Origin: Asanoa hainanensis
GTDB taxonomy: Bacteria > Actinomycetota > Actinomycetes > Mycobacteriales > Micromonosporaceae
Assembly: GCF_900188485.1 (NCBI RefSeq)
Contig: NZ_FZPH01000033.1
Location: 1-53,553 of the forward strand
Direction of reading: 5' to 3'
Length of the DNA: 53,553 nucleotides
Below, piece by piece: positions 43,714-51,356 of the stretch (the stretch's first letter is position 1; every line of letters starts with the position of its first letter). The notes below the pieces were generated by a model, which saw nothing but the letters and a program-made list of their open reading frames with translations, did not search any database and was not told the origin of the DNA. The position numbers and the translations under genes are program-made.

Positions 43714-43735
43714 TACGAACCTGTGCCGTTTCGTA
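43714..43735. promoter_or_regulatory. Candidate TetR operator 2 upstream of the MFS gene
   Basis: TACGAA (43714-43719) and TTCGTA (43730-43735) form an inverted repeat with a 10-bp spacer. The flanking GA and ATC extend the likeness to operator 1. It lies 33 bp before the MFS start, where a repressor would block the promoter. Confidence 0.6.
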
Positions 43736-43768
43736 ATCAGAACTAAGAACTATCGGGGGGAGACGGAC

Positions 43769-45340
43769 GTGGAGCAATCCGCCAACACCGGACATCCGAG
43801 GCGCTGGGCGATCCTCGGTGTGCTGGTGGTGAGCCTGCTCGTCGTCGTACTGGACAACACGGTCCTCAACGTCGCCCTGCGTACGCTCGCCGACCCGGTG
43901 CACGGGCTCGGCACGACGCAGAGCGAGCTCGAATGGGCGATCAACTCGTACACGCTGGTGTTCGCGGGTCTGCTCTTCTCGTTCGGCGTGCTCGGTGACC
44001 GCTTCGGGCGCAAGCGGTTCCTGCTGGTCGGCCTCGCGCTCTTCGGCCTGGCGTCGCTGCTCTCGGCGTACGCGCACAGCCCGGCCCAACTCATCGGCGC
44101 CCGCGCGCTGATGGGCGTCGGCGGTGCGGCGATCATGCCGGTGACGCTGTCGATCATTTCCAACGTCTTCGACCCGCGCGAGCGGGGCAAGGCGATCGGT
44201 GTCTGGTCCGGCGCGGTCGGCCTGGCCATCGCGATCGGCCCGATCCTCGGCGGCACGCTGCTCGAGCACTTCTGGTGGGGCTCGGTCTTCCTGATCAACG
44301 TGCCGGTCGTCATCGTCGGCCTCATCGCGGTCGCGCTGCTGGTGCCGGAGTCGCGCAACCCACGCCCCGGCCGGATCGACATCCTCGGCGTGCTGATGTC
44401 GGTGGTGGGCCTGGTCGGCCTCACCTACGGCATCATCAAGGGCGGCGAGGACGGCTTCGGCCAGCCCGAGGTGCTGATCACCGGCCTGGGCGGCCTCGCG
44501 GTCCTGGCGGCGTTCGTCTGGCACGAGTCGCGGGTCGCGTTCCCGTCGCTCGACGTACGCCTGTTCAAGAGCCCGCGTTTCTCGGCACCGATCGCCGCGA
44601 TCGGCCTGACGTTCTTCGCGTCGATGGGCGTGTTCTTCTTCAGCTCGTTCTACCTGCAACTGGTGCGCGACTACTCGCCGCTGCAGACGGGCCTGCTGTT
44701 CCTGCCCTTCGCCATCGCTCAGCTGATCTTCGCGCCGCGCAGCCACGCCATGGTGCAGCGGTTCGGCGCGAAGGCGGTCACCGCCACCGGCCTGTCGCTG
44801 GTGACGCTGTCGCTGATCGGCTTCGTCTTCGTCGACGCGCAGACCGCGGTCTGGTTCCTGCTGCTGGACTTCTTCGTCCAGGGCGTCGGCATGGCCAACA
44901 TCATGGCGCCGGCCACCGAATCGATCATGTCGGCCCTCCCCCGCGAGAAGGCGGGCGTCGGCTCGGCGGTCAGCAACACGATCCGCCAGGTCTCCAGCGC
45001 GCTGGGCATCGCGATCCTGGGTTCGATCCTCGCGGCCGTCTACCGTGGCCAGATCGAACCGACCACGACCGCCCTGCCCGGACCGATCCGCGAGGTGGCC
45101 AACGAGTCGATCTCCGGCGCGTACGGCGTCGCATCCGGAGCGGGCGCGGCCGGCAACAACCTGATCGCGGCGGCCAACGACGCGTTCATGACCGCGATGC
45201 ACTGGGCGGCTGGCGGAGGCGCCATCATCCTCGCCGTCGGCATCGTCGCGGCGCTGGTCTGGATGCCGGGCCGCCAGGCGGGCGCGGATCACGTCCAGCC
45301 CGTCGAGGTGGAGGCCGAAGAGTTGGCCACGGCCGGCTGA
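43769..45340 (+). CDS. MFS multidrug exporter, EmrB/QacA (DHA2) type
   Basis: 523 aa from the GTG at 43769 with GGGGAG about 8 nt upstream. The first helix (WAILGVLVVSLLVVVLDNTV) ends in the DHA2 motif D1-type LDNTVLNVAL. Motif A is GVLGDRFGRKRFLLVG, and motif C is GAVGLAIAIGPILGGTL. Length and helix count (about 14) fit proton-driven drug exporters. The last ~35 residues are an acidic cytoplasmic tail. The tetR gene follows 11 bp later. Two inverted repeats upstream suggest direct repression by that TetR. The drug substrate is unknown. Confidence 0.93.
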   Translation: MEQSANTGHPRRWAILGVLVVSLLVVVLDNTVLNVALRTLADPVHGLGTTQSELEWAINSYTLVFAGLLFSFGVLGDRFGRKRFLLVGLALFGLASLLSAYAHSPAQLIGARALMGVGGAAIMPVTLSIISNVFDPRERGKAIGVWSGAVGLAIAIGPILGGTLLEHFWWGSVFLINVPVVIVGLIAVALLVPESRNPRPGRIDILGVLMSVVGLVGLTYGIIKGGEDGFGQPEVLITGLGGLAVLAAFVWHESRVAFPSLDVRLFKSPRFSAPIAAIGLTFFASMGVFFFSSFYLQLVRDYSPLQTGLLFLPFAIAQLIFAPRSHAMVQRFGAKAVTATGLSLVTLSLIGFVFVDAQTAVWFLLLDFFVQGVGMANIMAPATESIMSALPREKAGVGSAVSNTIRQVSSALGIAILGSILAAVYRGQIEPTTTALPGPIREVANESISGAYGVASGAGAAGNNLIAAANDAFMTAMHWAAGGGAIILAVGIVAALVWMPGRQAGADHVQPVEVEAEELATAG

Positions 45341-45351
45341 GGTCAGCAACA

Positions 45352-45963
45352 ATGGACCACATGCCAGCTGCCGAGGAAGCTCCGCGGGCGCCGGGTCGCC
45401 CGCGGAGCCTCCGCGTCGACGAGGCCATCATCTCGGCGACCCTCGACCTCCTCGCCGAGGGCACGTCGGTCGAGGTCCTGTCGATCGAGGCCATCGCCAC
45501 CCGGGCGGGGGTCGGCAAAGCGACGATCTACCGCCGCTGGCCGGGCAAGGAGGCGCTCCTCCACGACGCCCTGGCCACCCTGAAGCACCCCGGTGACGAG
45601 GTGGCCGGCGAGTCGGTCCGCGCCGACCTGATCACGCTGCTCAGCCAGGTCGGCCCGGCCAACCACGACCCGCGCTTCGCGAAGATCATGCCGTGCATCG
45701 TGCCGCACCTGATGCGGAGCGAAGAGCACTACCAGGCATACCAGGACATCATCGAGCCCCGCCGCAACCGGGTACGCGAGGTCCTGCGCCGTGGTGTGGA
45801 AAACGGCGAGCTGCGGGCGGACCTGGACATCGAGCTAGTCCTGGCGATGCTGATCGGCCCGATCCTGGTGCAACGCGTACTGCGCTGGCACCCGGACCTG
45901 GACGCCGACAAAATGCCGGAGCAGGTCATCGACGTCCTGATGGCGGGAATAGCGCCGCAATAG
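45352..45963 (+). CDS. TetR-family repressor of the MFS exporter
   Basis: 203 aa from the ATG at 45352, with GAGGT 8 nt upstream; an ATG at 45361 is also in frame. The N-terminal HTH is clear: VDEAIISATLDLLAEGTSVE, LSIEAIATRAGVGKATIYRRW (the recognition helix) and GKEALLHDALATL. The C-terminal ligand-binding region is like the TetR_C_11/33 type (ADLITLLSQVG, PRRNRVREVLRRGVENGELR). It most likely binds operators 1 and 2 before the MFS gene and releases them on drug binding. Confidence 0.92.
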   Translation: MDHMPAAEEAPRAPGRPRSLRVDEAIISATLDLLAEGTSVEVLSIEAIATRAGVGKATIYRRWPGKEALLHDALATLKHPGDEVAGESVRADLITLLSQVGPANHDPRFAKIMPCIVPHLMRSEEHYQAYQDIIEPRRNRVREVLRRGVENGELRADLDIELVLAMLIGPILVQRVLRWHPDLDADKMPEQVIDVLMAGIAPQ

Positions 45964-45981
45964 CTGCGCTGTCGCGGGTTG

Positions 45982-47010
45982 TTAGCGGGACAGTGCTTCG
46001 AGTGTCAGGTCGACGTCGTGGTCGGTCGAGTAGACGTGGAAGCTCGCGCGGACCCGCCCGGCCCGCACGGCGGCGCGGATGCCCGCGCGCTCCAGTTTGG
46101 CCTTGGCGTCGGGCACGTCGACGGTGACGATCGCGCTGCCCGCCGGCGGCTTGCCGAGCCCGACCAGGAACCGGTCGGCGAGCCGCACGTTGTGGTCGCG
46201 GATCGCGGCGACACCGATCTCCTCGATCAGCTCGAGCGCCGGCGCCGAGCCGACGAAGCTGTGCCAGGCCGGCGAGATGTCGAACCGCCGCGCATCGTCG
46301 GCGAGCCGCAACGGCAGGCCGTAGTAGGATGCGTGCGGATCGGCACCCGCGTACCAGCCGGCCGCCGACGGCGTCATCCGCTCCCGCAGCGCCGGCGAGT
46401 AGTAGCCGTAAGCCGTGCCGCGCGGCCCCATCAGCCACTTGTAGCCGCCGGTCAGCACGGCGTCCGCGAGCGAGCCGTCGAACGGCAGCCACCCGCAGGC
46501 CTGCGTACCGTCGACGACGACCAACGCACCCGCCGCCCGCGCCGCGGCGACGATCTCCTCGTAGGCCGCGATCACGCCGTCGGCCGACTGCACCAGGCTG
46601 AACGCGACCACGTCGACACTCGGGTCGACCGCGCCGGCCAGCTTCTCGACCGGCACCGCGACGACGTCGAGGCCGTGCGCCGCCCACGGAAACACGATCG
46701 AGGTGAAGTCGACGTCGGCCACCACGACCTTGCCACCGGCCGGAATCGCGGCCGCGACCGGCGCCACGAGCTGCGAGACCGCACTGCCGACAGAGACGTG
46801 CGAAAGCGGCACCCCGATCATCCGCGCGTACGCCGCCCGACAGCGCTGGGTCGCCTCGTCCCACGGCTCCCACGAGGTGCGCCCAACCCGCCAGTCATCG
46901 AGCGCGACCTGAAGAGCGTCCCAGGCGGGCTTCGGCGGCAGTCCATAGCTGGCGGTGTTGAGCCAGCCCGGGATCGGCTCCCAGAGCTCCTGCGCAGCAG
47001 CAAGATCCAT
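45982..47010 (-). CDS. Class V aminotransferase / cysteine desulfurase-like PLP enzyme
   Basis: 342 aa from the ATG at 47010; the TAGCGT box 7 nt upstream supports a leaderless start. The PLP fold is seen in VSVGSAVSQLVAPVAAAIPA, LVVVDGTQACGWLPFD (Asp that pairs with the pyridine N) and LTGGYKWLMGPRGTAYGYYS with the Schiff-base Lys. The usual cysteine desulfurase Cys loop is not seen, so a general class V aminotransferase or lyase is more likely. It starts WLNTASYGLPPK, like kynureninase/isopenicillin epimerase-type members. Substrate unknown. It converges with tetR. Confidence 0.83.
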   Translation of the reverse strand: MDLAAAQELWEPIPGWLNTASYGLPPKPAWDALQVALDDWRVGRTSWEPWDEATQRCRAAYARMIGVPLSHVSVGSAVSQLVAPVAAAIPAGGKVVVADVDFTSIVFPWAAHGLDVVAVPVEKLAGAVDPSVDVVAFSLVQSADGVIAAYEEIVAAARAAGALVVVDGTQACGWLPFDGSLADAVLTGGYKWLMGPRGTAYGYYSPALRERMTPSAAGWYAGADPHASYYGLPLRLADDARRFDISPAWHSFVGSAPALELIEEIGVAAIRDHNVRLADRFLVGLGKPPAGSAIVTVDVPDAKAKLERAGIRAAVRAGRVRASFHVYSTDHDVDLTLEALSR

Positions 47011-47017
47011 GCGTACG

Positions 47018-47023
47018 ACGCTA
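47018..47023 (-). promoter_or_regulatory. -10 box of a leaderless promoter (class V aminotransferase)
   Basis: TAGCGT on the minus strand ends 7 nt before the ATG at 47010, with no Shine-Dalgarno. Confidence 0.55.
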
Positions 47024-47095
47024 TCCCCCACCCTCACCGGCCCACACAGTCCAATTCCGGATCCCTGGTTTCAGGACGACCGTGCCGCGTTGCGG

Positions 47096-48682
47096 TCAGA
47101 GGGCGTAGATGCCGTAGCCGAAGCCGTCGATCTTCACCTCCGTCTCGGCGAGCCGGGCGCCGTTTACCTCGAGCGCCCGCACCCCGTCGCCCACCAACCC
47201 GGCCGGCAGCGACGCGGTGGCCGGTTCCCGGCGGGGGTTGATCGCCACCAGGTGGGTGCCGCCGCGCGTGTAGACGAACGGGTAGCCGGAGTGCAGCACC
47301 TCCACTGGCGACGAGCTGCCCAGCGCCGGCGTGGCCCGGCGTAGGGCGATCAGCCGCCGGACCAGGTTGAGCAGCGAACCCTCGTCCTCCCGTTGGGCGG
47401 CAACCGTCGGGCGGGCCGGGTCCGGGTCGATCGGTAGGTAGAGCTGCTCGGCCGGCGCCGTCGAGAAGCCGGCGTTGGGCGACGCGTCCCACTGCATCGG
47501 GGTGCGCGAGCCCGTGCGGTTGTTGAGCGGCGCCAGCATGCTGCCCTCTTTGTCGGGCAGGTCCGGGATGTAGCGCATGCCGATCTCGTCGCCGTAGTAG
47601 ATCGTCGGGAGGGTCGGCCAGGTCATCAGGAACGCGTACGCGGCGCCGACGTGCTCGCGGGACCTGCTGCCCGTGACCAGGCGGGCGTAGTCGTGGTTGG
47701 CCGTCGGCAGCGCGATCTGGCCGGTGCCGCCGATGACCTCGGCCGCGTTCTGCCACTGGGTGACGAACTCGGTGATCGCCCCGAGCCCTTCGGCGTCGAA
47801 GAAGGCGGGCTCCGCCGGCCACGCCGGGTCGGCCGTCCCGACGCCGAGGTGCCACAGCGACAGCAGCGCGTTGCCCCGGAAGTGCAGGAAGAAGTCGGCG
47901 TGGAAGCCGGCCGGCACCGCGACCGCGGGGTCACCCCACTCGGGAATCAACACGTTGTCGGGATAGGCGCGGTCGATCCAGGTGCGCATCTCGCCCCAGA
48001 GCCGGCCCGTCTCCACGTACCCGGGATCGTCCTTGACCAGAGACGACGCCATGTCGACCCGGAAGCCACTGATGCCCCGGTCGAACCAGAACGCCATGAT
48101 CTCGCGCAACGCCTCGCGGTTGGCCCGCGGCCCGGGCGCGTCGACCGGCTGCCGCCAGGGCTCGCGCGCGTCGTCGCGGGCATAGCCGAAGTTGAGCGCC
48201 GGCTGGCACGGATAGAAGTTGAGCATGAAGTAGCCGCCGCGGCTCCCCGGCGTCGGCGCCCACGCACCAGCCGGCGAGCCCACCTTCGGCGACCAGATGT
48301 AGCGGTCGTCGGCCGGATCGTCGGCCCACGCCCGGAACCACGGGTGCTGGTCGGACGTGTGCCCGGCGACCAGGTCGAGCATGACCCGGATGCCCCGCGA
48401 CCGCGCGGCCTCGGCGACGGCGACCAGGTCGTCGTTGCCGCCGTAGCGCGGTGCGACCGACAGGTAGTCGCTCACGTCGTAGCCCGCGTCGGCGAACGGC
48501 GAACGGAACAACGGGCTGAACCACACGGTGTCAACACCCAGCCACTGCAGGTAGTCAAGCCGCTCGAGAACGCCGGCGAGATCACCGATCCCGTCGCCGT
48601 TGGAGTCGGCGAAGCTCTGCGGATAGATCTGGTAAAGGATGGCGTCGGCCAACCAGGCGGGTGCGGTGCGCGGCTCGTTCAC
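47096..48682 (-). CDS. GH13-family alpha-glucosidase / oligosaccharide hydrolase
   Basis: 528 aa from the GTG at 48682, chosen because TAACGT lies exactly 7 nt upstream; a GTG at 48691 overlaps that box. GH13 regions: ILYQIYPQSFADSNGDGIGD (start), region I VMLDLVAGHTSDQHPWF, region II ISGFRVDMASSL (nucleophile Asp), the acid/base Glu in LIPEWGDP, and region IV LPTANHDYARLV. A domain C follows, ending VKIDGFGYGIYAL. It cleaves alpha-glucosidic bonds, probably of short malto-oligosaccharides or sucrose-type sugars, in the cytoplasm (no signal peptide). No transporter lies beside it. Confidence 0.92.
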   Translation of the reverse strand: MNEPRTAPAWLADAILYQIYPQSFADSNGDGIGDLAGVLERLDYLQWLGVDTVWFSPLFRSPFADAGYDVSDYLSVAPRYGGNDDLVAVAEAARSRGIRVMLDLVAGHTSDQHPWFRAWADDPADDRYIWSPKVGSPAGAWAPTPGSRGGYFMLNFYPCQPALNFGYARDDAREPWRQPVDAPGPRANREALREIMAFWFDRGISGFRVDMASSLVKDDPGYVETGRLWGEMRTWIDRAYPDNVLIPEWGDPAVAVPAGFHADFFLHFRGNALLSLWHLGVGTADPAWPAEPAFFDAEGLGAITEFVTQWQNAAEVIGGTGQIALPTANHDYARLVTGSRSREHVGAAYAFLMTWPTLPTIYYGDEIGMRYIPDLPDKEGSMLAPLNNRTGSRTPMQWDASPNAGFSTAPAEQLYLPIDPDPARPTVAAQREDEGSLLNLVRRLIALRRATPALGSSSPVEVLHSGYPFVYTRGGTHLVAINPRREPATASLPAGLVGDGVRALEVNGARLAETEVKIDGFGYGIYAL

Positions 48683-48689
48683 GCTGCTC

Positions 48690-48695
48690 ACGTTA
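48690..48695 (-). promoter_or_regulatory. -10 box of a leaderless promoter (GH13 gene)
   Basis: TAACGT on the minus strand ends 7 nt before the GTG at 48682. Confidence 0.5.
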
Positions 48696-48735
48696 CCGGC
48701 GGACGGGAGAAGTCTCGCGTTCGACCACTGTGGAC

Positions 48736-48744
48736 TGTGGATAA
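48736..48744 (-). promoter_or_regulatory. Single consensus DnaA box
   Basis: TGTGGATAA, the complement of TTATCCACA, occurs at 48736-48744. It lies between the GH13 start and the end of the frameshifted membrane-protein gene. It is the only further full match to the 9-bp consensus I noticed besides the pair at 4451-4493. Confidence 0.45.
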
Positions 48745-48753
48745 CCCAACAAG

Positions 48754-49235
48754 TCAGTCCGGCGCCTTGGCGGCCGCGCCGGCGACGCAGAAGAACCCCG
48801 CGACGACGCTGCCGACGACCAGGACTGGTCCGTACCACCACGCGTAGCGAGCGGCCTCGTCGTTGGCCAGCGCACCCACGACGAGAACCACCGGCCCGAC
48901 CAGAACAAGGGCCGGCAGGGCATAGCTGACACCGACGGCGGTACGCGGCCCGCCGGTGAGCCGGCCAAGGGGCCGGCAAGGAGCGCGGCCACCGCCATCA
49001 GCAGAGCGCACAGCAAGGTCCACGCGCCGACGAATGCCGGGATCGCCGCCCGATCACCCTCCTCACCAGTGAAGGGAAACGAGGTGCCGGCGGCGACCTC
49101 CTGCTGAAACCAGACTGTTGTCAGCCGCGTCAGCAACCAACTGCACGCGAAAAGACCCAGACAGATCGCGGGCGCCAGCCACCGCAACCGCCCGAGCAGT
49201 CGCCAACGCGCCTCAGTCCACTCGATCCCGCGCAC
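48754..49235 (-). pseudogene. Frameshifted small membrane protein
   Basis: The first part, from the GTG at 49235 (VRGIEWTEARWRLLGRLRW), encodes two membrane helices up to ALLMAVAALLAGPL. It then runs into hydrophilic nonsense in its own frame. The hydrophobic continuation (TAVGVSYALPALVLVGPVVL ... SVVAGFFCVAGAAAKAPD) is in the next frame and ends at 48754. Adding one base in the 4-base run at 48969-48972 (GGGG on the plus strand) restores one ~160-aa, four-helix protein. So this is either a 1-nt deletion or a homopolymer sequencing error. TAAGGT (49242-49247, minus strand) lies 6 nt before the start. Function unknown. Confidence 0.65.
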
Positions 49236-49241
49236 CGACCC

Positions 49242-49247
49242 ACCTTA
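49242..49247 (-). promoter_or_regulatory. -10 box of a leaderless promoter (frameshifted gene)
   Basis: TAAGGT on the minus strand ends 6 nt before the GTG at 49235. Confidence 0.35.
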
Positions 49248-49301
49248 GGAGGGCCGCGCGACCGGCGGGCGTCACGAGCCGGAGCCCACGTACGACGTGG
49301 A

Positions 49302-49778
49302 TCATGCGCGCGAAGACCGACCGCGAACTGGCCGAATGACTGAGACGAACACCGGGAACACGTGCTCGGGTGCGGTGTCGCCAGCGGTGGCCGGCTCCAG
49401 ATCTGACCAGGCCACAACTCCGGGATGCGGATCGGCCGCGATCAGCGCCACGACCGGAGACGGGTCGAGCACCACTTCGAAGCGACCGCCGAAGGGCAAC
49501 GCGTCGGGACCCGTCGAACGCATCGAACAGCGAAGCTGGCCAGCCTGCTCGTCGTACCAGGCATAGAACGTGGCAGTCCCGTCGTCGCCACCGTGGCGCG
49601 CGCGCAGCCCCGCGCCGACGTCGACCAGTGCCTGGGAGACCAGGTCAGCATCGACAGGCCCCGGCGGAATTCCGAACCACACGGTGTTCGCCGGCGACTC
49701 TCGCTCCGGGTTCGCGGGGTCGAGGACCGTCCACTCATCGAGGTAGGACCGGATCAACCCGGCCAGATCAGCTGACAC
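49302..49778 (-). CDS. Hypothetical protein, 158 aa
   Basis: From the GTG at 49778 (VSADLAGLIRSYLDEWTVL), preceded by a G-rich stretch. It is soluble and acidic with alternating short strands and helices: TATFYAWYDEQAGQLRCSMR, LPFGGRFEVVLDPSPVVALI, EHVFPVFVSVIRPVRG. I recognise no family or motif. The pattern resembles small cytoplasmic immunity-like or regulatory proteins of actinobacterial accessory regions, but that is not evidence of function. It lies just beyond the duplicated yebC fragment (49803-49834), the proposed edge of the vapBC islet. Confidence 0.6.
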   Translation of the reverse strand: MSADLAGLIRSYLDEWTVLDPANPERESPANTVWFGIPPGPVDADLVSQALVDVGAGLRARHGGDDGTATFYAWYDEQAGQLRCSMRSTGPDALPFGGRFEVVLDPSPVVALIAADPHPGVVAWSDLEPATAGDTAPEHVFPVFVSVIRPVRGRSSRA

Positions 49779-49802
49779 GCCCCGCCCCCGCCTAAGCCGA
49801 AT

Positions 49803-49834
49803 GCGTCGATCAGGGCCATCACGTCGTCGGACAC
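49803..49834. repeat. 32-bp direct repeat: displaced copy of the yebC 3' end
   Basis: These 32 bases are identical to 50608-50639, which encode the last residues of YebC (SDDVMALID). Here they lie 17 bp beyond the vapC stop and are not in a gene. Likeness stops sharply on both sides. The two copies bracket the 0.8-kb vapBC segment like attachment sites. Confidence 0.85.
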
Positions 49835-49850
49835 CTCCGACGAGGCGAGA

Positions 49851-50255
49851 TCACAACCCTATGGATATCCGATGCTGCGCCAGTTGTGGGATCAGGCGCG
49901 CTGCGGTCTCGAAATCGGCGTCCTCGTGCAGCACGACGAGCTTGAGACGAATCGCGGTGGCGCACACGAGATGGTCTGCGACGGAAAGTCCTTGATGCCG
50001 GCTCTGCGACGCCAGCTCACGTCGCACGGATGTGACCATGGCCCACACGTCGTCCGGCACAGGAACCCAGGGGTAGGCGGCTCGGAGCTCCTCCTCGGCC
50101 CGGGCGTAGCTCTTGGCGTCGGCGATCGTGAGCGTCTCGACGAGCACGGGATCACAGATAGCGACAAGCCCTCGATCGACCGCGTCATACCAAACCGGAT
50201 CGACCTGACGCCGAATGATTCGGACCAGCGCGCTCGTGTCGACGAGGTACTTCAC
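49851..50255 (-). CDS. vapC: VapC-type PIN-domain ribonuclease toxin
   Basis: 134 aa from the ATG at 50255. The PIN acidic residues are in MKYLVDTSALVRI (Asp6), DPVLVETLTIADA (Glu), SVADHLVCATA (Asp) and VVLHEDADFETAA (Asp). VapC toxins cut tRNA or rRNA and are blocked by VapB. It overlaps vapB by 4 nt (ATGA), the usual type II layout. The pair sits between yebC and a stray copy of the yebC 3' end. The target RNA cannot be predicted. Confidence 0.93.
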   Translation of the reverse strand: MKYLVDTSALVRIIRRQVDPVWYDAVDRGLVAICDPVLVETLTIADAKSYARAEEELRAAYPWVPVPDDVWAMVTSVRRELASQSRHQGLSVADHLVCATAIRLKLVVLHEDADFETAARLIPQLAQHRISIGL

Positions 50256-50464
50256 TTGTCGAGCTCGTCGAGCCGGTCGAAGTCGAACCCACCCTCATCC
50301 GCGAGGCGCTGCAGGCTTTCCAACGCCACGCGTCGGCGTTCCCGCGAAGACTCGACCGCTTGCCGCAGCGCCTCGTTCACCGTGTCTTTCTTCGTCGCGG
50401 TGCCCAGAGCCGTCGTTGCTTCCGCAAGAAGATCATCGTCAACGTCAATCAGGGTCTTCGCCAT
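50252..50464 (-). CDS. vapB: VapB-type antitoxin
   Basis: 70 aa from the ATG at 50464, with GGAGG 8 nt upstream. The N terminus MAKTLIDVDDDLLAEATTAL, followed by GTATKKDTVNEALRQAV, is a ribbon-helix-helix DNA-binding domain of the VapB/DUF2191 type. The C-terminal LADEGGFDFDRLDELDK is the toxin-neutralising tail. It should repress its own operon with VapC through the GGATATCC boxes at 50484-50530. Confidence 0.92.
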   Translation of the reverse strand: MAKTLIDVDDDLLAEATTALGTATKKDTVNEALRQAVESSRERRRVALESLQRLADEGGFDFDRLDELDK

Positions 50465-50483
50465 TCCAACACCTCCAAGCGGA

Positions 50484-50530
50484 GGATATCCACGACCCTA
50501 ACGGATATCCAGCCGGCAGCCAGGATATGC
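50484..50530. promoter_or_regulatory. vapBC promoter with repeated palindromic operators
   Basis: The palindrome GGATATCC occurs at 50484-50491 and 50503-50510. A partial copy GGATATGC is at 50523-50530. They are 19-20 bp apart, two helical turns. A minus-strand -10 box TAGGGT (50495-50500) sits between the first two. VapBC binding there would block the promoter. Confidence 0.6.
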
Positions 50531-50557
50531 GTGTGACCTGCCTGCCAATTGAGATGA

Positions 50558-50587
50558 CAAGACCCCCGAGTCTCGTCGGGGGTCTTG
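50558..50587 (-). terminator. yebC terminator hairpin
   Basis: CAAGACCCCCGA (50558-50569) pairs perfectly over 12 bp with TCGGGGGTCTTG (50576-50587) around a 6-nt loop. It starts 16 bp after the yebC stop and lies before the vapB promoter. Confidence 0.85.
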
Positions 50588-50603
50588 GGAGCGAATCCGT
50601 GCG

Positions 50604-51356
50604 TCAGGCGTCGATCAGGGCCATCACGTCGTCGGACACGTCGAAGTTCGCGTACACGTTCTGGACGTCGTCGCAGTCTTCGAGCACGTCGATCAGCTTG
50701 AAGATCTTGCGGGCGCCTTCCTCGTCGAGCGGCACGTTGACGCTCGGCACCAGCGACGACTCGGCCGACTCGTAGTCGATCCCCGCGTCCTGCAGCGCCG
50801 TCCGCACCGGCACGAGGTCGGTGGGCTCGGAGACGACCTCGTACGCCTCGCCCAGGTCGTTGACCTCTTCCGCGCCCGCGTCGAGGACGGCCAGCAGCAC
50901 GTCGTCCTCGGAAAGCCCGGTCTTCGGGACGATCACGACACCCTTGCGCGTGAACATGTACGACACGGAGCCGGCGTCCGCGAACGAGCCGCCGTTGCGG
51001 GTCAGCGCGGTGCGCACCTCGGTCGCCGCCCGGTTGCGGTTGTCGGTCAGGCACTCGATCAACAGGGCGACACCGTTGGGGCCGTAACCCTCGTACATGA
51101 TCGTCTGGTAGTCGGCCCCGCCGGCCTCGAGCCCCGACCCACGCTTGACCGCGCGGTCGATGTTGTCGTTGGGAACGGAGCTCTTCTTGGCCTTCTGAAT
51201 AGCGTCGTACAGCGTGGGGTTACCGGCCGGATCGCCACCACCGGTGCGCGCCGCGACCTCGACGTTCTTGATCAGCTTGGCGAACATCTTGCCGCGCTTG
51301 GCGTCGATGACGGCTTTCTTGTGCTTGGTCGTCGCCCACTTTGAGTGGCCGGACAT
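50604..51356 (-). CDS. yebC: YebC/PmpR-family protein (TACO1 homologue)
   Basis: 250 aa from the ATG at 51356, with GGAGG 7 nt upstream. The family opening is [20 protein letters not shown], with [20 protein letters not shown] and [11 protein letters not shown] later, and the C-terminal domain [19 protein letters not shown]. YebC was long called a transcription regulator; recent work on the family points to relief of ribosome stalling at proline runs. The last codons ([10 protein letters not shown]) are repeated at 49803-49834, beyond vapC. In most actinobacteria it lies between pdxT and ruvC; here accessory genes intervene. Confidence 0.96.
   Translation of the reverse strand: MSGHSKWATTKHKKAVIDAKRGKMFAKLIKNVEVAARTGGGDPAGNPTLYDAIQKAKKSSVPNDNIDRAVKRGSGLEAGGADYQTIMYEGYGPNGVALLIECLTDNRNRAATEVRTALTRNGGSFADAGSVSYMFTRKGVVIVPKTGLSEDDVLLAVLDAGAEEVNDLGEAYEVVSEPTDLVPVRTALQDAGIDYESAESSLVPSVNVPLDEEGARKIFKLIDVLEDCDDVQNVYANFDVSDDVMALIDA
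50608..50639. repeat. 32-bp direct repeat: 3' end of yebC
   Basis: Identical to 49803-49834. This copy is the functional end of yebC. The two copies are 805 bp apart and enclose the yebC terminator, the vapBC promoter and the vapBC genes. Confidence 0.85.

Noticed and set aside
43430-45352. 640-codon minus-strand frame opposite the MFS exporter
   Set aside because: Highly charged Asp/Arg/Gln product, the usual antisense pattern of a membrane-protein gene.
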